Source of the DNA: Neorhodopirellula pilleata
GTDB lineage: Bacteria > Planctomycetota > Planctomycetia > Pirellulales > Pirellulaceae
Direction of reading: 5' to 3'
DNA: 64,000 bases
Assembly: GCF_007859915.1 (NCBI RefSeq)
Contig: NZ_SJPM01000020.1
Location: forward strand, 1-64,000
The notes beneath the pieces were generated by a model. That model was not told the origin of the DNA, searched no databases, and worked only from the letters and a program-made list of their open reading frames with translations. Below, one piece after another: positions 45,300-54,853 of this stretch. Position 1 is the first letter of the stretch. Each line of letters opens with the position of its first letter. The translations under genes and the position numbers were made by a program.

Positions 45300-47225
45300 A
45301 TGAGTGTCGATACCAAAACCCCGATGATTCCCTCGGACAATTCGAATCGCGAGTCGTTCGCCGAAGTCGCCTTGCGTTTGGGAGGAGCGTCCGCCGACGA
45401 AGCCCGTCGGACCGGCGTGCTCGACAGCGCCGACGATCAAGTCGAAGACCTGTTCGCGCCGCAGTATCAAACGGTTAACAGTCCGGTCCACCGCGCGATT
45501 TGGGACGCCCACGTTCCGACCGAGTTGTTTTATTGTCCGGTCGATATGCCCAGCGAAGACGTCAATCGTGTCAGTCAACGTTCGCTATCATTGGTGCGGT
45601 TTCATCGCGATCACGGCACCCTACTCAATGAGAACGGTAAGATCGCCGACGAAGTCTTGGCCGACCTCGGCGACGCCGGCTACTGGGGAACGCTCGTGTC
45701 ACCGGAGTACGGTGGCAGCGGTGCGTCGATGCAACAATTCGCCAACCTGATCACTTCGATGGCGTCGATCGACCCGACCGTCGCGGGACTCGCGTCGGTT
45801 CACGGATGCATCGGTGCGGTCGATCCGGTACGGTCGTTCGGAACTCCGGAACAAAAGCAACGCTTCCTGCCTAAGCTTGCCGATGGTACACGTTTGTCCG
45901 CGTTCGCCTTGACCGAACCGGGTGCCGGCAGTGACTTGACGGCGCTTCAAACGACCGCCGTCCGCGACGGGGATGAATACATCGTCAACGGTGAAAAACT
46001 ATTCATCACCAATGCCATCGAAGGACGCACGATCGGTCTGGTTTGCAAGATCGACGGCAAGCCGAGTGTCCTGATCGTGGATCTGCCGGATCACCAGGAC
46101 GAACATTTTCGATTGAACCGGTACGGCATCTACGCACTCGCCCGTGCTCATAACAACGGGCTCGTGTTCAAGGATTTTCGAGTCCCGGCTGAAAACCTGT
46201 TGCACCCGATTCGTGGCGACGGATTGACGATCGCTTACCACGGTTTGAACCTGGGCCGAGTCTCGTTGTGCGCCAACGCGGCCGGCACGATGCGGTGGAT
46301 GCTCGCCGAAATGTTGCCGTGGGCGAGTTATCGCAGCACCTATGGTCAAGCGATCGATCGTCGTGAATTGGTACGTCGACGGATCGGCCGGATGGCCGGG
46401 TTGATCGTCGCTTGTGATGCGATGACGCAGTGGTGTGCGGGTCTGCTCGACCAAGGTTTTCGTGGCGAGATGGAATGCATCGTGGCCAAGATCTTCGGCA
46501 GCGAAGCCCAAAAAGAAGCCGCCATCGAGCTGTTCATGAAAACGCACGGCGGACGTTCGTTCTTGAAGGGGCATTTGTTCGGCGACAATGTGCACGAATT
46601 CTTGGCCCCGTGTATTTATGAGGGCGAAGGCGAAATGCTAGGCATGGCGTTCTTTAAATCGGTGGTGAAACATCACGGCAAGACGTTCTTTGAACCGATC
46701 GGCCGGACGCTTCATGAACGCGGGATCGCTCAGCCCAATCTGGCAAATCCCGGTCATCTGTGGGCGCTTCGCAAACCGATGACCGACTACGCGGCGTGGT
46801 ACCTCGGCCGTCGCGTGCGTGGTTCTCACTGGACGCAGCTTCCTGACATGTCGGCTGATCTGCGTCGTCATGCCAAGTTTGCCCAGCGGACCCTTTCGTC
46901 GGGTGGTTTTGAAATCAGCGCCACGATGCGCCGTCATCAGCTCAAGCTGGCAGATCGTCAATGTCGCATGTCGGAGCTCTCGTTGAAGATGCAAAACGCA
47001 TTGGTGATGCTGGTGACGAGTCTTTATGCGGCCAAGACCAACGACGCCGTCACACGTGCGGCGGGGCTAGCCGTTTGCCAAGAACTGCGCCGAAAGATCA
47101 CCGGCGAGTTCCCGACCGATCGCGAGTATCGCGAAGTCACGACGCTCGGTAAGACGATCGCCGAAGAAGGCTGGCAGGCACTCGATGGCGTCCGTGCGGG
47201 AGGGATTTTGATGCCTTATAAGTGA
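45300..47225 (+). CDS. Acyl-CoA dehydrogenase
   Basis: A 641-residue flavoprotein that introduces the first double bond in beta-oxidation. Signature FALTEPGAGSDLTALQTTA and the FAD/Glu region AKIFGSEAQKEAAIELFMKTHGGRSFLKG are clear. The protein is longer than the ~380-residue core: about 70 N-terminal and 200 C-terminal residues extend it. ATG at 45300 has GGAG about ten bases upstream. It follows the FadJ-like gene by 98 bases containing a small direct repeat of ATGTCGTAG, and completes the cassette. Long-chain specificity is plausible but not shown. Confidence 0.91.
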   Translation: MSVDTKTPMIPSDNSNRESFAEVALRLGGASADEARRTGVLDSADDQVEDLFAPQYQTVNSPVHRAIWDAHVPTELFYCPVDMPSEDVNRVSQRSLSLVRFHRDHGTLLNENGKIADEVLADLGDAGYWGTLVSPEYGGSGASMQQFANLITSMASIDPTVAGLASVHGCIGAVDPVRSFGTPEQKQRFLPKLADGTRLSAFALTEPGAGSDLTALQTTAVRDGDEYIVNGEKLFITNAIEGRTIGLVCKIDGKPSVLIVDLPDHQDEHFRLNRYGIYALARAHNNGLVFKDFRVPAENLLHPIRGDGLTIAYHGLNLGRVSLCANAAGTMRWMLAEMLPWASYRSTYGQAIDRRELVRRRIGRMAGLIVACDAMTQWCAGLLDQGFRGEMECIVAKIFGSEAQKEAAIELFMKTHGGRSFLKGHLFGDNVHEFLAPCIYEGEGEMLGMAFFKSVVKHHGKTFFEPIGRTLHERGIAQPNLANPGHLWALRKPMTDYAAWYLGRRVRGSHWTQLPDMSADLRRHAKFAQRTLSSGGFEISATMRRHQLKLADRQCRMSELSLKMQNALVMLVTSLYAAKTNDAVTRAAGLAVCQELRRKITGEFPTDREYREVTTLGKTIAEEGWQALDGVRAGGILMPYK

Positions 47226-47292
47226 TGAAGCATCGGTCACAAGATCCAAAATATCAGCTATCGCAGCGTTTCATTTCAATTGAACCGGATTG

Positions 47293-47480
47293 ATACAAGC
47301 CCGACTCGCAAGTTTTGAAGTTGCACCTTTGCCTGTGGCATTGGTTTTTCGTAACCCGCTGCGTAAGCGAGGGATGAGTCAATATCAATGATCCCTCGCT
47401 TACGCAGCGGGTTACGAGAAAAGTGCAATTTCAAAACTTTCGCGTCGGGTTTGTATGGTTGCGGCGTAGCCGCCTTAAGG
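47293..47480. repeat. Composite nested palindromic element
   Basis: Inner hairpin 47351-47417 has perfect 26-nt arms (CGTAACCCGCTGCGTAAGCG..). It is nested within 34-nt outer arms at 47293-47326 and 47424-47457 that pair with few mismatches. A tail at 47443-47480 (GCGTCGGGTTTGTATG..TTGCGGCGTAG..CTTAAG) recurs at 61663-61700 with four differences. The same inner sequence occurs at 4.4 and 5.7 kb. It lies between the acyl-CoA dehydrogenase and patatin genes. Confidence 0.85.
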
Positions 47481-47502
47481 ACTAGCTTCAAAGGAATTCA
47501 TC

Positions 47503-48441
47503 ATGAGTTGGCTGAATCTATTTTCACCGCGTCCGAGTAGCGAGATCGTGGAGTCGCCTCGTCGGGCCGTCGTTGCTTTGGGCGGCGGCGGCGCTCGCGG
47601 CTTGGCGCACCTCGGGGCGATGCAAGCCATCGGCGAGTCAGGAGTGCAAATCGAGCGCATCGTGGGTGTCAGCATGGGGAGTCTGGTCGGGGCGATGTGC
47701 GCCCTCGATCCGGACATCCAACAAGTGCAAGCACGCGCGTTGCAGCTCCTGCACTCGCCGATCTTTCAATCCAAACAAAAGCACCTTTGCGGCGTCGCGC
47801 CACCGGACGACGATGAGCACAGCGGCAGCACGTTCTCGTGGTACAGCCGCTTGAAGAAAGTGCTCGACGCTCACCGGCGGATCACCAAAGCGGTCAGAGG
47901 ATCGAGTTTGATCTCCGACGCGCCGTTGCGTGAATCGATCGAACATTTGCTACCTGATGTGGACATTGCCGATGTGCCCAACCCGCTGAGCATCGTGGCG
48001 GTGGATTTGCTCAGCGGAGGACGGGTGGTTTTGGAAAGCGGGTCGTTGCGGAAAGCGGTCTTGGCGTCGACGGCGATCCCAGGAATCTTTCCGCCGGTCC
48101 CGTGGGATGACATGTTGTTGTGCGACATCGGTGTGATCGAATCCATCCCCACCGTAATCGCTCAAAGTTACGCCAGTGATCTGACGATCGCGGTGGATGT
48201 GGGTCAAGACCCGATGCGAATCCAACGTTGCGACACGGCGCTCGACGTGATGATGCGACTCGATGACATCTGCGAACGGATGATGCGGCGACACGTGATC
48301 GAGGTCGCCGACATCGTCATCCGACCCGAGGTGGGAAACATCGCTTGGTTCGATTTCAGTTCATCCGAAACGGTGATCGAACTCGGCCGATCGGCGGCCA
48401 AGCGAACACTGAACGATTATTTGTACCGCCGCGTTGCTTAA
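47503..48441 (+). CDS. Patatin-like phospholipase
   Basis: A 312-residue serine acyl hydrolase. The oxyanion loop is GGGGARG (residues 27-33), the nucleophile elbow GVSMGS gives Ser57, and the catalytic Asp is in LLCDIGVIESIP near residue 208 (a D-I-G version of the usual D-G-G/A). There is no signal peptide, so it acts on membrane lipids from the cytosol or inner membrane face. ATG with AAGGAATT upstream. A composite palindrome separates it from the beta-oxidation genes; supply of fatty acids to that pathway is only a suggestion. Confidence 0.93.
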   Translation: MSWLNLFSPRPSSEIVESPRRAVVALGGGGARGLAHLGAMQAIGESGVQIERIVGVSMGSLVGAMCALDPDIQQVQARALQLLHSPIFQSKQKHLCGVAPPDDDEHSGSTFSWYSRLKKVLDAHRRITKAVRGSSLISDAPLRESIEHLLPDVDIADVPNPLSIVAVDLLSGGRVVLESGSLRKAVLASTAIPGIFPPVPWDDMLLCDIGVIESIPTVIAQSYASDLTIAVDVGQDPMRIQRCDTALDVMMRLDDICERMMRRHVIEVADIVIRPEVGNIAWFDFSSSETVIELGRSAAKRTLNDYLYRRVA

Positions 48442-48633
48442 GCTTTCGCTACGTCCAGATAAGAGGATTGAAGACTGACAAAGCACCACGAATAACGTCC
48501 ATTCGCTGAAAACACTCAATTTGTACACCGGTTCGGAACGATGACACATGATACGGGCAGTCCTTGCACCACCCCGTCGTGTTGAAATGTGTCGTGTTGA
48601 AATGTACCGATTACGTGTTGTGGGTTAAACTCG

Positions 48634-51600
48634 ATGAAGCTTTCCCGAAGCAAAAAGCGATGGCAACTATGGTTGGCTTTAGGTCTGCTGACGCCCTCGC
48701 TGTCGTTTTGGAAGTCTTCATCGGCTCATGCGGATGTGTTCGTCGTCACCAACACAGCGGGTATCGGGGCCGGGTCGCTTAATCAAGCGATTGCCGATCT
48801 GAACGCCGCCGGAGCAGGATCGCACACGATCAACTTCGACAACGGTCTCGGTTCGATCACTCTCACCGAAGATCTTCCGATGATCCTCGGAACCGGCCAA
48901 ACCGTCACCATCAACGGTGCGGGAAACACGATCGACGGCGGAACCAACCACCGTCTGTTCTTCATCGCCGACGGGACCGTCACGATCGAAAACATCACGC
49001 TCAAAGACGGCAAAGCCGACGGCGGTGATGGGGGCGATGGAGCCGGGGGTGGTGGCGGTGGAGCCGGAGCGGGCGGCGGATTGTTCGTTAACTCGGGAGC
49101 GGTCGTGACGATTCAAGGAGTCACCTTGACCGGAAACTCGGCCGAGGGTGGCGCGGGCGGCGCGGCGACTGCCGCACAGGGCGGCGGCGGTGGCGGCGGA
49201 TTCGGCGGAAACGGTGGCAGTTCGTTGAATTCTTCAGACGTTGCTGGCGGAGCTGGCGGTGGGGGATGGGGCGGTGACGGTGGCGACGTCGCGTCCGGAA
49301 AAGAAGGAGGCGGCGGAGGCGGCGGATTGATCGGCGAGGGAGGGATTGCCAACGGCACTGCCGGGGCTACCGGCGGCGGATTTTCGGACGGAGGCGACAG
49401 CTCCAGTGCGGCGAACGATCAAACCGACGGAGTCGACGGATCAACCGGTCTTGGCGGCCAAGGCGGCGGCGCTAGCAATTCAGGCGACGCGGGCTCCGGC
49501 GGCGATGGCGGACTATACGGCGGAGGTGGAGGTGGCGGGCGAATGAGCCCTGACGGTACTGTCGGTGACAGCGGCTCGGGTGGAGACGGCGGGAACTTCG
49601 GTGGCGGCGGTGGCGGTGCAGGCGATGGTGACCCGAATTCGGGGACCGGTGGCAACGCGGGAGATTTCGGCGGTGGCGGTGCTGCCGGAACGTCGCGAGA
49701 CGGCACGACGGCATCATCCGGCATTGGCGGTTTTATGGGCGGTGGTGCCGGTGCGGCCTCGGGAGGAACGGCGGGCACCGGAGGTTTCGGTGCCGGCGAC
49801 GGCGGTGACGATGGACAAACCGGTGACGGTGGTGACGCCCTCGGCGGTGCCATCTTTGTCCGTAGCGGCGGGTCACTGACGATCATCAACAGCGACATCT
49901 CCGGCGGTTCGTTGACCGCGGGCGCTGGAACCGGAACCGGCAGCACCAGTGGCACGGGCATGTACCTGCACGACGGCATCGATCTCAACATCAGCGTCAC
50001 CATCGGCCAAACGCAGACGATCAGCGATGTGATCTCCGATGATCTCAACACCGATCAAGATTCGTTAGCCGGTGGATTGAACATCACCGGACCGGGAATC
50101 TTGAACCTGACCGCAGCGAACACGTACTCCGGAGGCACCACGCTTCAAGATGCCCACATCGGCGTGAACAATGCCGCATCGTTGGGAACCGGTTCGGTGA
50201 CCAGCAACGGGATCAGCTCGATCAATAAGCAAACGGCATCAGACTTAACGCTTTCCAATGACATGAATTGGAACGGGCTTGTGATCATCGACGGACAAAC
50301 CGATGGGACCATGACCTTCGACGGCGATATCAATTTGCAAACCGGAACGCTCCTGAATCTACAGCGTGATCTGACCATCACGTCGGCCATCAACGCCTCC
50401 GACCCGACGACGTTGTTATCATTGGGAGTCAACCCCGGGGCTCAACTCGAACTACTCGGAGGCAGCAACCGAACCGGCCGGACCGATTTCTTTGGCTTGA
50501 ATGTTCGCATCGCGCAAGCGGACGCGTTCGGCAGCGGCTTGATCCAAATGAACGGCGACAACACGCTGGCCGTCAACTCCGCGCTGACGCTCAACAACGC
50601 GGTCAACCTCGGCAATTCGCTCACCTTTGACGCCTTGTTGACCAACGTCGCGACGCTTTCGGGACCGATCACGCTGACGCAAGCTCAAACCATGCTCACC
50701 GGCCAAGCCAACTTGACCGGAAACATAGGCGAGTCGGGTATCGGCAATAGCTTGATATTCGCTGATGATTCCAACTTCTCGCTCGACGGGAACAACACCT
50801 ACACCGGTGGGACGCAAGTCGGCGAAAACGTGAATCTCTCGGTCGGACACCAAAATGCGTTTGGAACCGGAATGGTTTCGTTTGGCCTAGGTACATCCAA
50901 CCTCACCTCGTCCGCGAATGGATTGACGATCGCCAATGACATCGTGATCGGTGATCTCAACCAGATCTTTATTGGGAACCTCCCGAAACTCATCATCTTC
51001 GACGCCACGAACTTGACGCTATCGGGCAGTATTCAGGGTCCCGGCTCGGTGGAGTTCAACAATAGCGTCGCGACGCTTTCGGGAACCAATACCCATATGG
51101 GCGAGACCACCTTTCGCAACGGGATCTACGGCGTTGCCAGCGATGCGTCATTGGGTGCCGGCAACAACCAAGTCAACGTCGCCGACGCGGCATTAATCTT
51201 CCTCGCATCGACCGAGTCGGATCGGCTCTATGAGTTGTCCGGCAATGTCTTGTTCCAAGCGGCCGCCGGTGCCGAGGTGACGCTCAACGGGACCGTTCGT
51301 AGTGAAAGCGGCTTGACGATTGGCGGCGAAGGAACCATTAACTTCACCGGATTAACGGGTTTCGCCTCGCTCGCGGTGAACGACGGCGTGTTGCGAGTCA
51401 ACGACGAACTCGATGTCGGTGGCGGCCTCACGATCGGAACCAACGGAACGCTCGGCGGATCAGGCAACATCGACGGCGACATCAACAACAGTGGAACGCT
51501 CGCGGTCGGCAACTCCATCGGCGATTTGAGCCAAACGGGCAACTACACCCAAACCGGAGGCAACGTCGAAGTCGAGATCGCACCGGGCGGCAACACCGCC

Positions 51601-52947
51601 GGAACGCACAATGACATCCTTCGTGTCGATGGCAACGTCACGATCAATGGAGCCAACCTCGACGTGATCGCCGTCGATGGAACGTATACCAACGGAACCC
51701 AGTACACCATCTTCACGTCGACCGGAACGACCGGCGGGACTGGGTTCACCACGATCACGGACAACTTGGCAGCCTATAACTTCACGACGATCTTCGGTGC
51801 CAACAGCATCCTGCTGCAGATCAACCAAGTTCAAACGCAGTTCGGTATGTTACCGGGAACGATCAACACGCGGCGGGTCGCGACTTTCCTCGACGACAAT
51901 CTGTTTGATTTAAGCACGACCAACCGTAACGATTTGCTGAATTTCAACACGACCGCGACGGCGGCCGAACAGCTTGAGTTATTGACGCAGGTCGGTGGCG
52001 CGATCTACGCGTCGAGCGTCACCTTGGCGGTCCAACAAACCGGGCTTGCCGCTCAAACGCTTTCAAACCAGCTCGTCTCGCTCGATCAAACGTCGCCCGC
52101 TTGCGGTGGTGGATCAGTCGGTGGCGGATGGGTCGGTTGGGTCGCCGGATTCGGCATCGGCGGTGCCACCCAGAACGACGGCAACAACGGCGGCCTGGAT
52201 TATTCTCTCGGCGGAACCTCATTCGGGTTTGGTAAAAACATCGCCGGAACGGGTACGTTCGGGTTCTTCGGCAACGCCACCGACGTCAATCTCCGCGATG
52301 CCTATGCGGCCTCGTCGGTGGAACAGTCCAGCACAATTCTCGGCGGTTTCGCCCGGCTATGCGGTGGTTCAGGAACCTACCTGTTGATGGCGGCCGCGGG
52401 CGGATTCGATGACATCGACGCCAACCGCGCGATCACCGGAATCAACCAAACCACCACCGGCGAAGCCGACGCCGGCCGGGCGCTCGTTTACCTCGAAAAC
52501 GGTTTTGATTTCGGCGGCGGAAGTTCGCTGCTGCAACCTTACTATGGCCTGCAATACGTTCACGTCGGTTTGGACGCGTTCGGCGAAACCGGCGACATGG
52601 GACTGGACGTCGCCCAAGCCGATCACGACTCGCTGCGAACGCTGCTTGGTATTCGATTCGGCCAATCCGATCTCGCGATCGGCGGCGTCGGACTGAATTA
52701 CGCATTGAGAGCCGCGTTCTTGTACGAACTCGCCGATCAATCCGCCGACATGGTCGCTTCGCTCGATGGACCGGCGCAATCGTTCGTCCAAACCGGATTG
52801 GAAACCGGACGTAGCTTTGGCACCTTCGGCACCCAGGTCGGAATCAATTGGACCCGATCGACCCGATTGGTCGCCAACTACGACCTGCAAGCGAGCAAGA
52901 ACCAAGTCTTACATCTCGGCGGCGGTGGCATCGAGTTGGCTTGGTAA
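48634..52947 (+). CDS. Glycine-rich autotransporter-like outer-membrane protein
   Basis: A 1437-residue surface protein. A long signal peptide (residues 1-32, WLALGLLTPSLSF ... SAHADV) opens it. Residues about 33-125 look like polymorphic-outer-membrane-protein or right-handed-helix repeats (GQTVTINGAGNTIDGGTNH). Residues about 128-407 are almost pure Gly-rich repeats. Then passenger repeats of autotransporter-associated type appear (GILNLTAANTYSGGTTLQDAHIGVN), followed from about residue 1150 by a C-terminal beta-barrel ending in IELAW. This layout implies self-secretion across an outer membrane. Function of the passenger (adhesion or biofilm) is unknown. Confidence 0.88.
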   Translation: MKLSRSKKRWQLWLALGLLTPSLSFWKSSSAHADVFVVTNTAGIGAGSLNQAIADLNAAGAGSHTINFDNGLGSITLTEDLPMILGTGQTVTINGAGNTIDGGTNHRLFFIADGTVTIENITLKDGKADGGDGGDGAGGGGGGAGAGGGLFVNSGAVVTIQGVTLTGNSAEGGAGGAATAAQGGGGGGGFGGNGGSSLNSSDVAGGAGGGGWGGDGGDVASGKEGGGGGGGLIGEGGIANGTAGATGGGFSDGGDSSSAANDQTDGVDGSTGLGGQGGGASNSGDAGSGGDGGLYGGGGGGGRMSPDGTVGDSGSGGDGGNFGGGGGGAGDGDPNSGTGGNAGDFGGGGAAGTSRDGTTASSGIGGFMGGGAGAASGGTAGTGGFGAGDGGDDGQTGDGGDALGGAIFVRSGGSLTIINSDISGGSLTAGAGTGTGSTSGTGMYLHDGIDLNISVTIGQTQTISDVISDDLNTDQDSLAGGLNITGPGILNLTAANTYSGGTTLQDAHIGVNNAASLGTGSVTSNGISSINKQTASDLTLSNDMNWNGLVIIDGQTDGTMTFDGDINLQTGTLLNLQRDLTITSAINASDPTTLLSLGVNPGAQLELLGGSNRTGRTDFFGLNVRIAQADAFGSGLIQMNGDNTLAVNSALTLNNAVNLGNSLTFDALLTNVATLSGPITLTQAQTMLTGQANLTGNIGESGIGNSLIFADDSNFSLDGNNTYTGGTQVGENVNLSVGHQNAFGTGMVSFGLGTSNLTSSANGLTIANDIVIGDLNQIFIGNLPKLIIFDATNLTLSGSIQGPGSVEFNNSVATLSGTNTHMGETTFRNGIYGVASDASLGAGNNQVNVADAALIFLASTESDRLYELSGNVLFQAAAGAEVTLNGTVRSESGLTIGGEGTINFTGLTGFASLAVNDGVLRVNDELDVGGGLTIGTNGTLGGSGNIDGDINNSGTLAVGNSIGDLSQTGNYTQTGGNVEVEIAPGGNTAGTHNDILRVDGNVTINGANLDVIAVDGTYTNGTQYTIFTSTGTTGGTGFTTITDNLAAYNFTTIFGANSILLQINQVQTQFGMLPGTINTRRVATFLDDNLFDLSTTNRNDLLNFNTTATAAEQLELLTQVGGAIYASSVTLAVQQTGLAAQTLSNQLVSLDQTSPACGGGSVGGGWVGWVAGFGIGGATQNDGNNGGLDYSLGGTSFGFGKNIAGTGTFGFFGNATDVNLRDAYAASSVEQSSTILGGFARLCGGSGTYLLMAAAGGFDDIDANRAITGINQTTTGEADAGRALVYLENGFDFGGGSSLLQPYYGLQYVHVGLDAFGETGDMGLDVAQADHDSLRTLLGIRFGQSDLAIGGVGLNYALRAAFLYELADQSADMVASLDGPAQSFVQTGLETGRSFGTFGTQVGINWTRSTRLVANYDLQASKNQVLHLGGGGIELAW

Positions 52948-53226
52948 TCGCAACCACAATCCAAGAAACAATGGGAGGCGATCGCCCAAAGTGGTAGCCG
53001 AGCCGCCGAGATTGCGAACTTGGTGGCGATCCGTGACACGGGTTACGACATGCAAAAATGGCGAGGCCTTTCCGCCGACCTGCAGGTCGCGGGCAAGCAA
53101 CTCCATCAAGCCGCCCAAAACCAGGACTTCCAGGCGACTACTGAAGCGTATCGTGCATTGGTGCAAAACTGCAACGACTGCCACCAGCAACTCGCGGGCG
53201 GACACGCCCCTGAGTTGCAACCCTAA
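52948..53226 (+). pseudogene. Truncated monohaem cytochrome c-like remnant, in frame after the autotransporter
   Basis: Directly after the autotransporter TAA (52945-52947) and in the same frame, 92 codons run without stop: SQPQSKKQWEAIAQSG ... DMQKWRGLSADLQVAGKQL ... YRALVQNCNDCHQQLAGG. The CNDCH haem motif and preceding helices match the C-terminal half of planctomycete cytochrome c'-like proteins. There is no signal peptide or proper start (only TTG/GTG at 53020/53023 within the helix), so it is most likely the 3' remnant of a gene whose 5' part was lost. Confidence 0.6.
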
Positions 53227-53303
53227 AGAAGCGTTCCGAAACAGTTTTTAGAATTCACCCTCTTAGTGCTTTGTTCCAACTTGATTTTAGGGTGCCTATC
53301 ATC

Positions 53304-53352
53304 GTGGCACGGTGGTCCCCACCGTGAAACACGGCAGGGACCGCCGTGCCAC
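53304..53352. repeat. GTGGCACGG palindromic repeat
   Basis: The arms GTGGCACGGTGGTCCC and GGGACCGCCGTGCCAC pair with one mismatch around a loop that itself contains CACCGTG. It lies between the cytochrome remnant and the regulator gene and may be a short dispersed repeat or a terminator-like structure without T-tract. Confidence 0.7.
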
Positions 53353-53441
53353 AAATCGATTGACTTACTTGAAGTCTTGACGACCCAGGACCGGCGTGCT
53401 ATCGTGCTAGCACACTAGTTCTTTTGGTCCGAGGTTGTGGC

Positions 53442-53849
53442 GTGTTTTTCAGCATCGATTCCACCAGCGACGTGGCGATCTACGAGCAGATCGTCCGCCA
53501 GGTCAAGCTCGCCGTCGCCGACGGAACGCTGGTGGGCGGACAAATGCTGCCCAGTGTCCGGCAGCTTTCTCGCGACATCGCGCTGAACCCGAACACGATC
53601 GCCCGGGCGTATCGCGAACTCCAGGCTCAAGAAATTCTCAAGCCCCTGCGAGGCCAGGGGATGGTCGTCCGACGTGATGCGATCGACCGATGCACCGCGG
53701 CACGCAATAGCCTCGTTGCCGACGCCGTCCGGCGGGCACTCTCCGATGCGATTTCCGGCGGCATGACGGCCGACCAACTGCGCAGTTTGTTCGAATCCGA
53801 ACTGCAAATCTTGCAGGCTCAGTCCAACGGACGGGTGCCTCATGATTGA
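53442..53849 (+). CDS. GntR-family (YtrA-type) transcriptional regulator
   Basis: A 135-residue repressor-type protein. The N-terminus FFSIDSTSDVAIYEQIVRQVKLAVADGTL and the winged-helix LPSVRQLSRDIALNPNTIARAYRELQAQEIL are those of the GntR family. The short C-terminal part (about 60 residues) lacks a sugar or acid-binding domain, as in the YtrA subgroup that controls ABC-transporter operons. GTG at 53442 with GAGG seven bases upstream is chosen over a TTG at 53424. It stands 47 bases before the ABC ATPase gene and probably represses that operon. Confidence 0.92.
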   Translation: MFFSIDSTSDVAIYEQIVRQVKLAVADGTLVGGQMLPSVRQLSRDIALNPNTIARAYRELQAQEILKPLRGQGMVVRRDAIDRCTAARNSLVADAVRRALSDAISGGMTADQLRSLFESELQILQAQSNGRVPHD

Positions 53850-53896
53850 CCGGCTTCTCTTGATTCACGTCCCATCCACTAGAAGGCATTGCGCTC

Positions 53897-54853
53897 ATGT
53901 CCAGTGAACTGGTAACCCCGAACGTCATCGAAGTCCACGGCGTTAGCAAACGGTTTCGCAATTGTCAGGCGCTCGACCAAGTCGATCTCTTGGTACCTCA
54001 AGGCAAGGTGCTCGCCCTGTTGGGTGAAAACGGTGCGGGGAAAACGACCTTGATTCGAATTCTGACTGGTTTTTTGAAACCGGATATCGGATCGGCTCAA
54101 TTGTTAGGTCACGATTGCGGCAAGGATTCCGTCGAGATCCGGCGTCAAATCGGTTATGTCTCCGACTCGCCTGCGCTGTACGAATGGATGACGGCTTCGG
54201 AGATCGGTTGGTTCACCAGCGCGTTTTACGATGACGCCTTTCCCGACCGTTACCAACAACTGATCCGTGAGTTTCAAGTTCCGATCGACACCAAGATTTC
54301 AGCCATGAGTAAAGGTCAACGCGCTAAGGTCGCGTTGGCACTGGCGACGGCCCATGATCCCAAACTACTGATCTTGGATGAACCGACCTCGGGTCTCGAC
54401 CCGATCGTTCGTCGTCAGTTCTTGGAGTCGATGGTGGATCGGGCGGCGGCGGGACGCACGGTGTTGCTAAGCAGTCATCTGATCAACGAAGTCGAGCGAG
54501 TCGCCGACGTGATTGCGATCTTACATGGTGGCAAGATTCGATTGATCCAGCCACTCGAGACGCTCAAACACGAGACTCGCATCGTCACCGCGACAATGGA
54601 CGATGCCCATGTCGAGTCGCCGGTGCCGCGTGGTGAGATCTTCAGTTCGACGATCAGCGGACGTCAACGTCGCTGGGTCGTCGGCAAGTTGGCCGAAAAC
54701 TGGCGCGACGACTTCACGACCGAAGAAGGCGTCCGACACTGCGACGCGGCCGTCCCAACGCTCGAAGAGATTTTCATCGCGGTTTGCGGCCAACCGCTTG
54801 AACCATCCACTGAACCGAACGAGGTCGATGAGGAAGCGGAGATGATGACATGA
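53897..54853 (+). CDS. ABC transporter ATP-binding protein
   Basis: A 318-residue ATPase of the ABC-2-linked, CcmA/YtrB-like type. Walker A is LLGENGAGKTT (residues 42-51), the signature is MSKGQRAKVAL, Walker B LLILDEPTSGLDP, and the switch His is in LLSSHL. The last ~80 residues are a divergent regulatory tail. It overlaps the first permease gene by ATGA. With the GntR regulator upstream, the locus has the standard layout of a regulated export or stress ABC operon. Substrate unknown. Confidence 0.94.
   Translation: MSSELVTPNVIEVHGVSKRFRNCQALDQVDLLVPQGKVLALLGENGAGKTTLIRILTGFLKPDIGSAQLLGHDCGKDSVEIRRQIGYVSDSPALYEWMTASEIGWFTSAFYDDAFPDRYQQLIREFQVPIDTKISAMSKGQRAKVALALATAHDPKLLILDEPTSGLDPIVRRQFLESMVDRAAAGRTVLLSSHLINEVERVADVIAILHGGKIRLIQPLETLKHETRIVTATMDDAHVESPVPRGEIFSSTISGRQRRWVVGKLAENWRDDFTTEEGVRHCDAAVPTLEEIFIAVCGQPLEPSTEPNEVDEEAEMMT

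Noticed and set aside
49419..50051. 210-codon Pro-rich minus-strand frame, superficially like a cell-wall protein
   Set aside because: It is the complement of the Gly-rich GGN codon tract of the autotransporter.
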